Of a stretch of DNA of 42,332 nucleotides, positions 8,797 through 16,439 are shown in pieces (the first letter of the stretch is position 1; every line of letters begins with the position of its first letter). The DNA is from JAMCRM01 sp041685075. Its GTDB lineage: Bacteria; Acidobacteriota; Terriglobia; Bryobacterales; Bryobacteraceae. Where the stretch lies: the NCBI GenBank assembly GCA_041685075.1, contig JAWLGN010000009.1:1-42332 (forward strand), given 5' to 3'. The notes beneath the pieces are model-generated. The model did no database searches. It had not been told where the DNA came from and saw only the letters and a list, made by a program, of their open reading frames with translations. Both the position numbers and the translations under genes were made by a program.

Positions 8797-10539
8797 TTAG
8801 CGAACCAAGTACTGGGCGGCTTTGAGCCCGCCGGCGCGCTGGATGCCGGGGACGTAGAAGTTGCGCAGGTAGTCGTCGTCTGTGCCGCGGAAGCTGCCCA
8901 GGTCGGCTTCCAGTTGAACGGGCCTTTCCGCCAGGGCGGCGGCGAAGAGCGTCCAAACCGCTGCCTTGCCCAACCCCACTAACCGGATGTCCGGCTGCCC
9001 GAGATAGGCCAGGGCGGTCAGGATGTCCTGTACCCGGTTGGCATCGTCGGAGTGGTTGAAGGTCAGGAAGTGCTGGTGGCTTCTATCCCGTGGAGCTACC
9101 GCCGAACCCGTCTGGAAGGCGTCGATGAGCAGCACCGGCCGTCCCGCCGCGATATACTTCTTGGCTTCGGCGCTCCGGCGGGCCGCTTCGGCACCCTCCG
9201 GATGGACGATCACCACGGGCGCTCCCTTACCGGCGATCCGGATAGCGGGGACACGGTCGTCGGCGCCCGGGCGGCCGAGTACGATGCGTTCGCCATCGCC
9301 TTGCGATAAAACCTTCGAGGGCCACTCGCTCATGAACGCCAGGGCCAGGCGGCGGCGCACCTTCACGCGGTCGGAAAGATCGGCGCTCTGCCGCTCCGAC
9401 ATCTTCATCCAATACTCGAACAATTGATCGTAAGTTAGTGCGCCTTCGGGAAGTGATCGACCGTGCAGCGCCAGCAGCTTGTCCGGGGTCTGAATCTGGA
9501 CGCTGCGCTCCCGGTAGGCCGAGGTGTCCTTGGCTCCCAGGACGTGGCGGGCGAAGAAGCTGTAGACCGCCTCGCGGCTGTCGCGGTTGTAGTTGTGCGG
9601 GGCATCGAACTGCACGGTCTCGAGGTTTTCGGGCTTGCCGTAGAGCTTGTAGATGGACTGTACGGCCGGGAACTCCTCCCTGGGGGTGTTGCGGGTCCAG
9701 TCGCCCGTGGCCGCGACCATCAGCATGGGTCGCGGCGCCATCATGGCCCCGATCTCCATGTTATTCGTCCCGATGCGCAGGTTGGGGGCGTTCTCGCAGA
9801 CGCATCCTCCCTGCATAATGGCCGAAATCATGTTCACGGGCGCGGAAAAGGCGATGCGGTCGTCCACCGCGCTGAGCAGAAAGGTTTGGGTGCCGCCGCC
9901 CGAGGCTCCGGTAGCTCCGATGCGCTTGGGGTCCACGTCCGGCAGGGTCTCCAGGAAATCCACCACCCGCAGCGAGTTCCACAATTGCAGCCCCAGGACG
10001 CCGAACGACCACAACTGCTCCCGCCGGCCGGAGAAACGGTGGCGGGTATGGCTGAAGGTGTCGTTGTACCCTACCATGTCGTAGGTCAGGACGACGTAAC
10101 CCTGGCGCGCCAGGCTGATAGCGCGTGCCGGCACCGAGCCGACGTCGCTGTTCTCCAGGCGGCCGTAGGTCCAGTGCCCGTGCGGCGAGAGCACCGCCGG
10201 CAGGCGCCCTGTCTTGCCTGTGGGGCGGTAGAGATTGCCGCCCAGCCAGAAGCCCGGCAGCGTTTCGAGCAGAACTTTCTCTACCGTGTGGCCCTGCCCT
10301 TCGACGCGCCCGAAGACCTCGGCGCGCATGGGCCCGCGCTCGGGCATGGGAAGCAGGCCGGCGGCCGAGAGAATTCGCTCCCTCAGTTGCTGCTTGCGGG
10401 CCTCCCATTCGGCCAGGGTCTTATACGACCGCATTTGAAAATGCGTGTCGGTGTTCGGCACGTAGGTATTGCGCCGGTCCTGCGCCGGCACCTGGGCGCA
10501 GAGCGGCATGGCGAGAAGTACTACCAGCGGAAGTCGCAT
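8797..10539 (-). CDS. Secreted two-domain alpha/beta hydrolase (acetyl-xylan-esterase/dienelactone-hydrolase type)
   Basis: A 580-residue protein with a signal peptide (MRLPLVVLLAMPLCAQ). Domain 1 (about 30-350) is an alpha/beta hydrolase: the oxyanion region LSPHGHWTYG (117-126), nucleophile elbow GATGASGGGTQ with Ser213, and a late APHNYN carrying the likely catalytic His. It resembles secreted carbohydrate-esterase-like hydrolases abundant in Solibacter. Domain 2 (about 390-580) looks like a second hydrolase-type fold (VVIVHPEG, PVLLIDAF) but its elbow reads LVGLGKAAVW, without a nucleophilic serine, so it is probably non-catalytic. The block YKLYGKPENL recurs in the hydrolase at 15331-16380. 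It lies 54 nt downstream of epsI on the same strand and may share its transcript. Likely substrate: an esterified sugar or other ester; not determinable here. Confidence 0.8.
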   Translation of the reverse strand: MRLPLVVLLAMPLCAQVPAQDRRNTYVPNTDTHFQMRSYKTLAEWEARKQQLRERILSAAGLLPMPERGPMRAEVFGRVEGQGHTVEKVLLETLPGFWLGGNLYRPTGKTGRLPAVLSPHGHWTYGRLENSDVGSVPARAISLARQGYVVLTYDMVGYNDTFSHTRHRFSGRREQLWSFGVLGLQLWNSLRVVDFLETLPDVDPKRIGATGASGGGTQTFLLSAVDDRIAFSAPVNMISAIMQGGCVCENAPNLRIGTNNMEIGAMMAPRPMLMVAATGDWTRNTPREEFPAVQSIYKLYGKPENLETVQFDAPHNYNRDSREAVYSFFARHVLGAKDTSAYRERSVQIQTPDKLLALHGRSLPEGALTYDQLFEYWMKMSERQSADLSDRVKVRRRLALAFMSEWPSKVLSQGDGERIVLGRPGADDRVPAIRIAGKGAPVVIVHPEGAEAARRSAEAKKYIAAGRPVLLIDAFQTGSAVAPRDRSHQHFLTFNHSDDANRVQDILTALAYLGQPDIRLVGLGKAAVWTLFAAALAERPVQLEADLGSFRGTDDDYLRNFYVPGIQRAGGLKAAQYLVR

Positions 10540-10593
10540 CGCTTCCGCACTATAACAGAAACACAGGCCTCCTTGGGAGGGGGAGGCGGCGCG

Positions 10594-11256
10594 CTACGGG
10601 GTAGGCGAGAGGGCGCGCAGCAGCAGGGGAAAAGAGGCCTGGATGAAGCCTCTAGCCTCGCGCTCGGCGTCCGCTGCGGTCCCGGCCACCGGGACCACCA
10701 CCCGCACCAGCGCGGTATCGCTGCGGCGGTAGCGGATGGAGTCCGCTACCAGCCAGAACTTGGCTGCGAATTCCCCATCCACTACCCGGCCGCCGCTCTG
10801 ATACCAGTAGAACACCAGGCTGCGGTCTTCCCCCCGAGCCACCAGGTAACGGTTGATCCGAATGGGGTGGCGGCCCGGGATGGGCAGGTCCACACTCCCC
10901 GATTCGAGCGGCTCGAAACCCGCACCGGGCAGGCAATTCTTGGGCGAATGTGGCGTCTGGCCCGCGCGCTGGCTGCGAAAAAAGGCGACGAACAGGCTTA
11001 CCGGCAGACCGGAGGCAGGCCGCCCGTAGCTGCGGGAAAGAATATCGTCGGCACGCAGCACCTCCTGCGCGGCCGGCTCGATGGGGTGATCGGCGGTGGC
11101 GGTCCAGTTCGCGATCTGCCGGGGAAATCCCTCCAGTGGGTCGATTGTGGGGGGATGTTCGTAGCGCGCCGCCCCATAGAACAGCCCCATCTGGGCCAGC
11201 AGCACCAGCGAAAGGATGCCGGTGTTGCGAATCAGCCTTCGTTCAGCGCCTGCCAC
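10594..11256 (-). CDS. epsI: EpsI family exosortase-associated protein
   Basis: A 220-residue protein with one N-terminal membrane segment (ILSLVLLAQMGLFYGAA) and a periplasmic EpsI-type domain. The diagnostic motif HSPKNCLPGAGF is at residues 103-114, followed by RINRYLVARGEDRSLVFYWYQ, the canonical order for this family. EpsI proteins accompany exosortases, either fused or as the next gene, and are needed for exopolysaccharide or protein-sorting function; the biochemical role is not settled. The start is GTG at 11256, inside the end of the exosortase gene (14-nt overlap), so expression is coupled. Assignment is secure from the motif plus context. Confidence 0.92.
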   Translation of the reverse strand: MAGAERRLIRNTGILSLVLLAQMGLFYGAARYEHPPTIDPLEGFPRQIANWTATADHPIEPAAQEVLRADDILSRSYGRPASGLPVSLFVAFFRSQRAGQTPHSPKNCLPGAGFEPLESGSVDLPIPGRHPIRINRYLVARGEDRSLVFYWYQSGGRVVDGEFAAKFWLVADSIRYRRSDTALVRVVVPVAGTAADAEREARGFIQASFPLLLRALSPTP

Positions 11257-12109
11257 GAGTGGCCTCCCAGGTCCTGTTGAGAAACTGATGAAAGGCGACC
11301 AGGAGCGCCATCGCCACCATGAAAATCACCCAACCCGATGCGCTGTGGAAGAAGCCTTCCACCAGTTCCGGCCGAAACTCGCCTGCCAGGCCGGCCAGCG
11401 TTACCCGCCCCGCGTTGGCCGCTATGGCGATTGGCACCGTGGCGGCGAACAGCGCCACCCGTACCCAGCGCTTGCTTTCGAAGAAATAGCCGTAGACCAG
11501 AGAGAGGAAGCTGAGCGACAGCAGCGAGCGGATGCCGCTGCAAGCCTCCACCACAGAGAGGGTCTGCTGCGGCAGTTCCAGAATATTTCCGTGGCGCAAC
11601 ACCGGGATGCTCATCAACCCCAAGGCCGACTCGGCTGCGCGGCTCGCCACGAGTTGCAGCGGGAAGGTGATGTTGTTGTAGATCACCGCCGGGATCGGCA
11701 CCATGAAAAACAGCAGAAACACCGGGAAGGCCAACGCGCGCAGGTACTGCCATCCCAGCAGAAACACCACCAGGCCGGCCGCGGAGATAATGAACGCCGT
11801 GCGGGAGAGGAACAGTTCCGCGCCGACCGCGGCGATATAGAGTTGCAGTGCGCCCCAGACCATGATCGCCAGGCCCCACCAACTCGGAGAGGGATGGAGC
11901 TTCCGCAGCAGGTCGCGCTTCTGCCAGGCGATGTAGCCCGCAACCAGCGGCACGAAAAAGCCGTGGCCCATGTCCTCGTCGTTGCTCCACTGGGCAACCA
12001 GCGGACGGAGGACGGCGGCGTAGCAGCCTATCAGCAAAGCCGCTGACCAGGCCGTTGCAATCAGGGTCCAGGGCAGCCTGCTGCGCATGTTCTGCGCTGC
12101 GGGTGACAT
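11243..12109 (-). CDS. xrt: Exosortase (membrane transpeptidase-like sorting enzyme)
   Basis: A 288-residue polytopic membrane protein with about eight hydrophobic segments. The three exosortase active-site elements are present: Cys190 in SVVEACSGIRSL, Arg235 in ANAGRVT and His255 in FFHSASGW. Exosortases are the Gram-negative counterpart of sortases and cleave C-terminal sorting signals such as PEP-CTERM during transfer to the cell surface, usually in exopolysaccharide producers. The gene overlaps epsI and is divergent from the secreted protein/matrixin pair. No PEP-CTERM-like tail (PEP motif, hydrophobic helix, Arg cluster) was seen in any complete protein of this window, so its substrates lie elsewhere. 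The exact subtype cannot be assigned by eye. Confidence 0.93.
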   Translation of the reverse strand: MSPAAQNMRSRLPWTLIATAWSAALLIGCYAAVLRPLVAQWSNDEDMGHGFFVPLVAGYIAWQKRDLLRKLHPSPSWWGLAIMVWGALQLYIAAVGAELFLSRTAFIISAAGLVVFLLGWQYLRALAFPVFLLFFMVPIPAVIYNNITFPLQLVASRAAESALGLMSIPVLRHGNILELPQQTLSVVEACSGIRSLLSLSFLSLVYGYFFESKRWVRVALFAATVPIAIAANAGRVTLAGLAGEFRPELVEGFFHSASGWVIFMVAMALLVAFHQFLNRTWEATRGRR

Positions 12110-12276
12110 TTGTAAGCAGCTATCATACCAAGCCTCTACGAAGGTATCCGGACCTGGTTATCCAGCTCTTTCCACCTCCGGTGCGGGCTGTGACAGGGCG
12201 CCACAGGGAGCGTGTCGGGTGGATACACGCTGGGGCCGGGCCCGCGCAATAACCCTATTAAATCGCTTTGCGCCGA

Positions 12277-12849
12277 ATGGTAAGGAGTTTGCATCCAAAA
12301 CAGAACGTGTCGCGCCGCTTCCGGTTCACGATTGTGTTGATCTCCTGCCTGGTGCCGCTCCAGAGCGCCACTCTGGAGCGGCTTTCTCTTGAGGACCTGG
12401 TCGAAAAATCCACTAGCATCGTGCGCGGGCGAGTCGCGGATACGTCCGCCACGATGAGCGGCGCGACCATCTTCACGGTCTATCGGGTCGAGGTAAGCGA
12501 ACGCTGGAAAGGCCCGGCGGCGGAAACGATGGATGTGCGGGTCCCCGGCGGGCAGGTTAACGGCATCCGGCAGGTATGTGAGGGCGCTCCCGAACTGGTC
12601 CCCGGCCAGGAGTACGTGCTGTTCCTGTGGACTTCGCGCAGCGGGGCGACCTATATCACCGGGTTCACCCAGGGGCTGTTCGAGTTGCCCCGCGCGGGCG
12701 GCGATCGCATGGCCATACGGCCGGCCTCGGGCGACATCATGCTCGAACCGCAGACCGGACGCCGGGTGCAGTCCGAGCGTATCGCATTACGGCTGAGCGA
12801 ACTGAGCACCCGGATCTCCTCCAATCTCGCAAGGGGCGTTAAGAGATAG
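12277..12849 (+). CDS. Small secreted protein of unknown function
   Basis: A 190-residue protein with a signal sequence (FRFTIVLISCLVPLQSA) followed by SATLERLSLEDLVEKSTSIVRGRV, FTVYRVEVSERWKG, VPGGQVNG, and LVPGQEYVLFLWTSRSG. The alternating hydrophobic pattern suggests a beta-rich (OB- or sandwich-like) periplasmic or extracellular domain. No catalytic motif is recognised. Proteins of this design often sit beside matrixin-type proteases in Acidobacteriota (inference from memory of gene neighbourhoods). Start is uncertain: ATG at 12277 is used, TTG at 12268 is in frame, and neither has a well-placed ribosome binding site. Its stop TAG directly abuts the ATG of the protease gene, implying an operon and possibly a shared job such as chaperone, inhibitor or substrate. 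Confidence 0.7.
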   Translation: MVRSLHPKQNVSRRFRFTIVLISCLVPLQSATLERLSLEDLVEKSTSIVRGRVADTSATMSGATIFTVYRVEVSERWKGPAAETMDVRVPGGQVNGIRQVCEGAPELVPGQEYVLFLWTSRSGATYITGFTQGLFELPRAGGDRMAIRPASGDIMLEPQTGRRVQSERIALRLSELSTRISSNLARGVKR

Positions 12850-15318
12850 ATGCGGCGGGCGCTCACAGCAACCATTGTGGTCTGGGTGGCCGCTCTGACG
12901 CCCGCAACGGCCTATTATCATTACAATCGCTACACCCCCGACGGCATCATTCAGGAAAAGTTCGACCTGGCGGCCCTGCCTAACCGCACCCTGACGTTCT
13001 TCGTCGCCCAAACCGGCGAACTGGAGTACGCGCCCAACGACGGTCTTCCCGCGGTCCTGAACCAGATCCGGCAGGCGGCCCTGGCATGGAACGATCCCCG
13101 CTCGGCGCTGCAGGTAGCCTTCGGCGGTTTGACCGAACGCACGGCGCCGGAAGGCACGCCGCATGGCCTGGTGGTCTTCGACGACATTCCTCCCGGCTGG
13201 GTGGCGTATTCGACTCGCACGGTATCGGAACCGGTGAGCGGACCGGACGGCGCTTTTGTCCCTGTCACCCAGGGGGTGGTGCACCTGAACCGGAACCTGG
13301 CCGAACGGCCCGGGCCGAGCTACATGGACGCCTTCTTTACCACCGTGGTGCACGAGATGGGGCACGTGCTCGGCCTGCAGCACACCTATACTTCCGGCGC
13401 CATGTCCACGGTAACGCGGGCCACGGTCCGGATGAAGCCCGTGGAGGCGGACGATGTTGCCGCGCTCGCGGTTCTCTACCCGAACCGCCCTCAGCTCGCG
13501 AAGTACGGTTCCATTGCGGGACGCGTGACGGCGGACGGGCTGCCGGTGCACATGGCATCGGTGGTGGCTCTCCCGCCGGCCGGTTCGCCCATCAGTACCC
13601 TGACGGGCCCTGACGGAAGCTACCGCATCGATCACCTGCCGCCCGGCAATTATTGGCTCTATGTCCACCCGCTTCCTCCCAATCCGGACATGCAGTTGCC
13701 GCGCAATGCCGCGGGAGAGGAAGTACCGCCCGGCCCGCCCTTCGCCACCCTCTTCTATCCCGGGACGCGCGATCCGGAACAGTTCGCCACCATCGAGGTA
13801 ACCCACGGGGGCGCGATAGATGGGATCGACTTCGCCGTCGAGCAGCGCGAGTCGGTGCCGATTCACGACATCGCGACCTACGTCTGGACCGGCGTAGGCT
13901 ACTCCACCCCGGCCTACGCGAACACCGCGGCGGAGACGGAGGTTCTGGCGGCGGTGGGGACCGGCTTGGTCAGCGGCGATGCACCCGTTCCCGGGCTCGA
14001 CGTCCGGGTGCTGGGCGGCTCGGCCGAGGTTTACAGCGTGCTGCAGTTCGAAGGCGCCCTGGCTTTGTACCTGAACTTCCCGCAAGGGGAGGCGACCGGG
14101 CCGCGCCATATCCTCTTCACCCTGCCGGATGACGCCTACGTGCTGCCCGCGGGGGTGATCCTGTCAGACCGCCCGGCGCCTGCCGTCACGGCGGTGGCAG
14201 AGAATCCCGACGGCACCGTCACGGTAACGGGCACCGGGCTGAACGAAGGCAGCCAGGTCTACTTCGACGGCGTACCGGGAGCGGTGCGCGTGCCTTTCGA
14301 CGGCGAGACCGGCAGCGTGGTGGTGATGCCGCCCGCGGGTGCCTCCGAAGACGCGGCCTCGGTGGCCATCTACAACCCCGATGGACAGACTTCCCTGGCC
14401 ACCCAGTCGAATGATCCCCCGCTCCATGTCTACGGTGCGGCCGAGACGCCCTTCGTGACCGTGACCCCCAACGTGCTGCCCGCCTCCGACTCCGCCATGG
14501 TGGAGGTGGAAGGCATCAACACCCATTTTGAGCCGGGGCAGGTCACCCTGGGGTTCGGCACCAGCGATGTACATGCCCGGGAGGTATGGGTGCTCAGTCC
14601 CACGCGCCTGATCGCCAACGTGACCACGGCCGGCGGCGCGGCCGAAGGAGCCTCGCTGCTTACCGTGATGTCCGGCTTCCAGGTCGTCACGCAGCCAGCC
14701 GGCTTCCTGGTACAGGCGCCCAATCCGGAAAAGCCCTCGATCCGGCTTCCGGTGCTGAATGCCCACCCGGATCACCGCGTAATCTATGCGGGAGCGGCGG
14801 TCGAGATACTGGGCAGGAACCTGTCGCTCGACCCGGCGAACACCACCGTGAGCCTGAACGATCAACCGGTAGCGGTGCTGTCGGCGACTCCGGAGCGGGT
14901 GTACATTATGGTCCCGATGGAGATGCCGGTGGGGCCCGCGGTGTTGCGGTTGCATAACGGGGCGGAGAGCGCCAACCCGGTGGTGGTCGAGATCGGCGCG
15001 GCGCCGCCGCAGTTGAATGCCGTGCTGTCGTCTTCCGGCACGCCGCTCTATGCCGGGAGTCCGGCCCGCGTGGGTGAGGTAGTGAACCTGGTGGTTGCCG
15101 GAGTGAACCTCGCGGATTTGAAGTCGCCCTCGAGCCTGCGCGTGAGTGTCGGTTGCGTCGAGATGCGGACTGTGGCGGTCGTGCCGTTGAGCCATCAGCC
15201 CGGCGTCCTGGTGGCGCAGGCTGTGGTGGAACCGACCACACCGGGGATACAGGTGCCTGTGACAGTTTCCGTCGACGGCGGCCCGCAGAGCAATGTTTTC
15301 TACATTGCCGTCCAGTGA
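12850..15318 (+). CDS. Secreted matrixin-type metalloprotease with CnaB-like and IPT/TIG-like domains
   Basis: An 822-residue protein with a signal peptide (about 1-21). Residues about 40-220 form a zinc metalloprotease of the metzincin/matrixin group: HEMGHVLGLQH at 168-178 matches HExxHxxGxxH, with a downstream Met (AMS, 184-186) as Met-turn. Next is a carboxypeptidase-regulatory/CnaB-like domain (GSIAGRVTADG ... DGSYRIDHLPPGNYWLYV, about 222-275). From about 425 to the end come beta-rich repeats of the IPT/TIG kind (TVTVTGTGLNEGSQVYFDG, AAVEILGRNLSLDP), finishing with VPVTVSVDGG, which resembles the Solibacter-type C-terminal domain. No PEP-CTERM or other sorting tail is visible. Predicted role: extracellular proteolysis or surface adhesion. 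The gene starts immediately after the upstream stop. Confidence 0.9.
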   Translation: MRRALTATIVVWVAALTPATAYYHYNRYTPDGIIQEKFDLAALPNRTLTFFVAQTGELEYAPNDGLPAVLNQIRQAALAWNDPRSALQVAFGGLTERTAPEGTPHGLVVFDDIPPGWVAYSTRTVSEPVSGPDGAFVPVTQGVVHLNRNLAERPGPSYMDAFFTTVVHEMGHVLGLQHTYTSGAMSTVTRATVRMKPVEADDVAALAVLYPNRPQLAKYGSIAGRVTADGLPVHMASVVALPPAGSPISTLTGPDGSYRIDHLPPGNYWLYVHPLPPNPDMQLPRNAAGEEVPPGPPFATLFYPGTRDPEQFATIEVTHGGAIDGIDFAVEQRESVPIHDIATYVWTGVGYSTPAYANTAAETEVLAAVGTGLVSGDAPVPGLDVRVLGGSAEVYSVLQFEGALALYLNFPQGEATGPRHILFTLPDDAYVLPAGVILSDRPAPAVTAVAENPDGTVTVTGTGLNEGSQVYFDGVPGAVRVPFDGETGSVVVMPPAGASEDAASVAIYNPDGQTSLATQSNDPPLHVYGAAETPFVTVTPNVLPASDSAMVEVEGINTHFEPGQVTLGFGTSDVHAREVWVLSPTRLIANVTTAGGAAEGASLLTVMSGFQVVTQPAGFLVQAPNPEKPSIRLPVLNAHPDHRVIYAGAAVEILGRNLSLDPANTTVSLNDQPVAVLSATPERVYIMVPMEMPVGPAVLRLHNGAESANPVVVEIGAAPPQLNAVLSSSGTPLYAGSPARVGEVVNLVVAGVNLADLKSPSSLRVSVGCVEMRTVAVVPLSHQPGVLVAQAVVEPTTPGIQVPVTVSVDGGPQSNVFYIAVQ

Positions 15319-15330
15319 TCCCTGTGCTTC

Positions 15331-16380
15331 TCAGCCCAGGTAGCGGTCGAAGAGATCGTAGGCCATCTTCCGCATGGCATCCGGGAAATCGTGGGCGCAG
15401 TCGGGGTGCTCCACCAGCAGGTTTTCCGGTTTCCCATACAGTTGATAGACCCGGCGGGCCGCGGCGGCAATGCGGTCCACGCTCTTCCATTGGAAATTGT
15501 CGTCGTGAAGCGGCGCGCTGATAAAGCAGACGCGCGGCGCCAGCGCGCCGATCATCTCGTGGAAGTCGAAGGGGATCTCCTCCAGCCTCGAGGCGTAGTC
15601 CAGCAGGCGCGGCATATAGCGCCGGCTGGTCCAGCCCCTGATGTCGCCGCTCTTGTAGTCCAGGTAGGAGTCCAGGCCGCAACTGGAGACCACCACGCGG
15701 ATACGCGGGTCGAAGACCGCGGTATAGACGGAATTGTGCCCGCCTAATGAATGCCCGATGGCGCCGAAGGCCCCCTTCTCGACGTAGGGCAGGGATTCGA
15801 GCAGGTCGAGGCCGCGCATATTGTCCCGCACGGCCTTCATGGTGCCGCTCTGGTACCCCAGTTCTTCGAGGTCCGGCTGGTAGTCGGCAAGTAACGGGTA
15901 GGACGGCGCCAGCGCGACGTAGCCGCGTCCGGCCAGCTCCGCGGCGTACTGGCGGTTAGGGCGGCCTCCCAGCCCCACGACAACTTTGTGCCCGATGCGG
16001 TTGTCCGTGGGATGCAGGCACAGCACCGCGCGCGCTCTCCTGCCGGAGCCCTGGAGCGACTTGGGGATGAGCAGGTAGGCCGGCACGCGCCCTCCGGGTT
16101 CGGCGGCGTAGGTGATGAGGCGCCGCACATACGAGCCGGCATCGGCCTCCTCTTCCACCCGCATATCCAGGGGGCAATCCTTCTCACTGCCGGGCAGCGG
16201 CCCCATGACGTCCTGCATGCCCCGCAGGATCTCCCTCCGCCGGTGCTGCCATTCCTGGGGGCTGCGGGCGGTTTCGACACGGCCCCGGCCGTTGCGGTAG
16301 AGCAGCAGGTTGTTGCGATCCAGCCGCCGCGGCGCAAGGGCCGCGGCCGGCGCCAGCAGCAGGGTACGCCGGGAGAGCAT
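15331..16380 (-). CDS. Secreted alpha/beta hydrolase (dienelactone-hydrolase type)
   Basis: A 349-residue protein. The N-terminus MLSRRTLLLAPAAALAP has a twin-arginine pattern (SRRTLLL), suggesting Tat export. The fold is alpha/beta hydrolase: VLCLHPTDN (oxyanion strand), nucleophile elbow IGHSLGGHN, an acid in LHDDNFQW or nearby, and catalytic His in DCAHDFP near the C-terminus. The block YQLYGKPENL is shared with the larger hydrolase at 8797-10539, so the two are probably distant paralogues. ATG at 16380 is chosen because it begins the Tat-like sequence; ATG at 16392 is also in frame. The gene converges with the protease gene (12-nt gap) and diverges from the Wzt-like ATPase. The substrate is unknown; ester or lactone hydrolysis is expected. 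Confidence 0.8.
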   Translation of the reverse strand: MLSRRTLLLAPAAALAPRRLDRNNLLLYRNGRGRVETARSPQEWQHRRREILRGMQDVMGPLPGSEKDCPLDMRVEEEADAGSYVRRLITYAAEPGGRVPAYLLIPKSLQGSGRRARAVLCLHPTDNRIGHKVVVGLGGRPNRQYAAELAGRGYVALAPSYPLLADYQPDLEELGYQSGTMKAVRDNMRGLDLLESLPYVEKGAFGAIGHSLGGHNSVYTAVFDPRIRVVVSSCGLDSYLDYKSGDIRGWTSRRYMPRLLDYASRLEEIPFDFHEMIGALAPRVCFISAPLHDDNFQWKSVDRIAAAARRVYQLYGKPENLLVEHPDCAHDFPDAMRKMAYDLFDRYLG

Positions 16381-16427
16381 GTTCCACACCATAGCACCGC
16401 CGCGCACGAAGCGCGCGTGTTATGTTC

Positions 16428-16433
16428 AAGGGG
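16428..16433 (+). promoter_or_regulatory. Ribosome binding site that decides the start of the Wzt-like gene
   Basis: AAGGGG is followed after six nt by GTG at 16440. The upstream in-frame ATG at 16422 has no purine-rich sequence before it, so the GTG is the better supported start. Confidence 0.6.
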
Positions 16434-16439
16434 AACGCC

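Noticed and set aside
12850..15318. Matrixin protease as an exosortase (PEP-CTERM) substrate
   Set aside because: Its C-terminus is a beta-rich domain ending without a Pro-Glu-Pro motif, transmembrane helix or Arg cluster.
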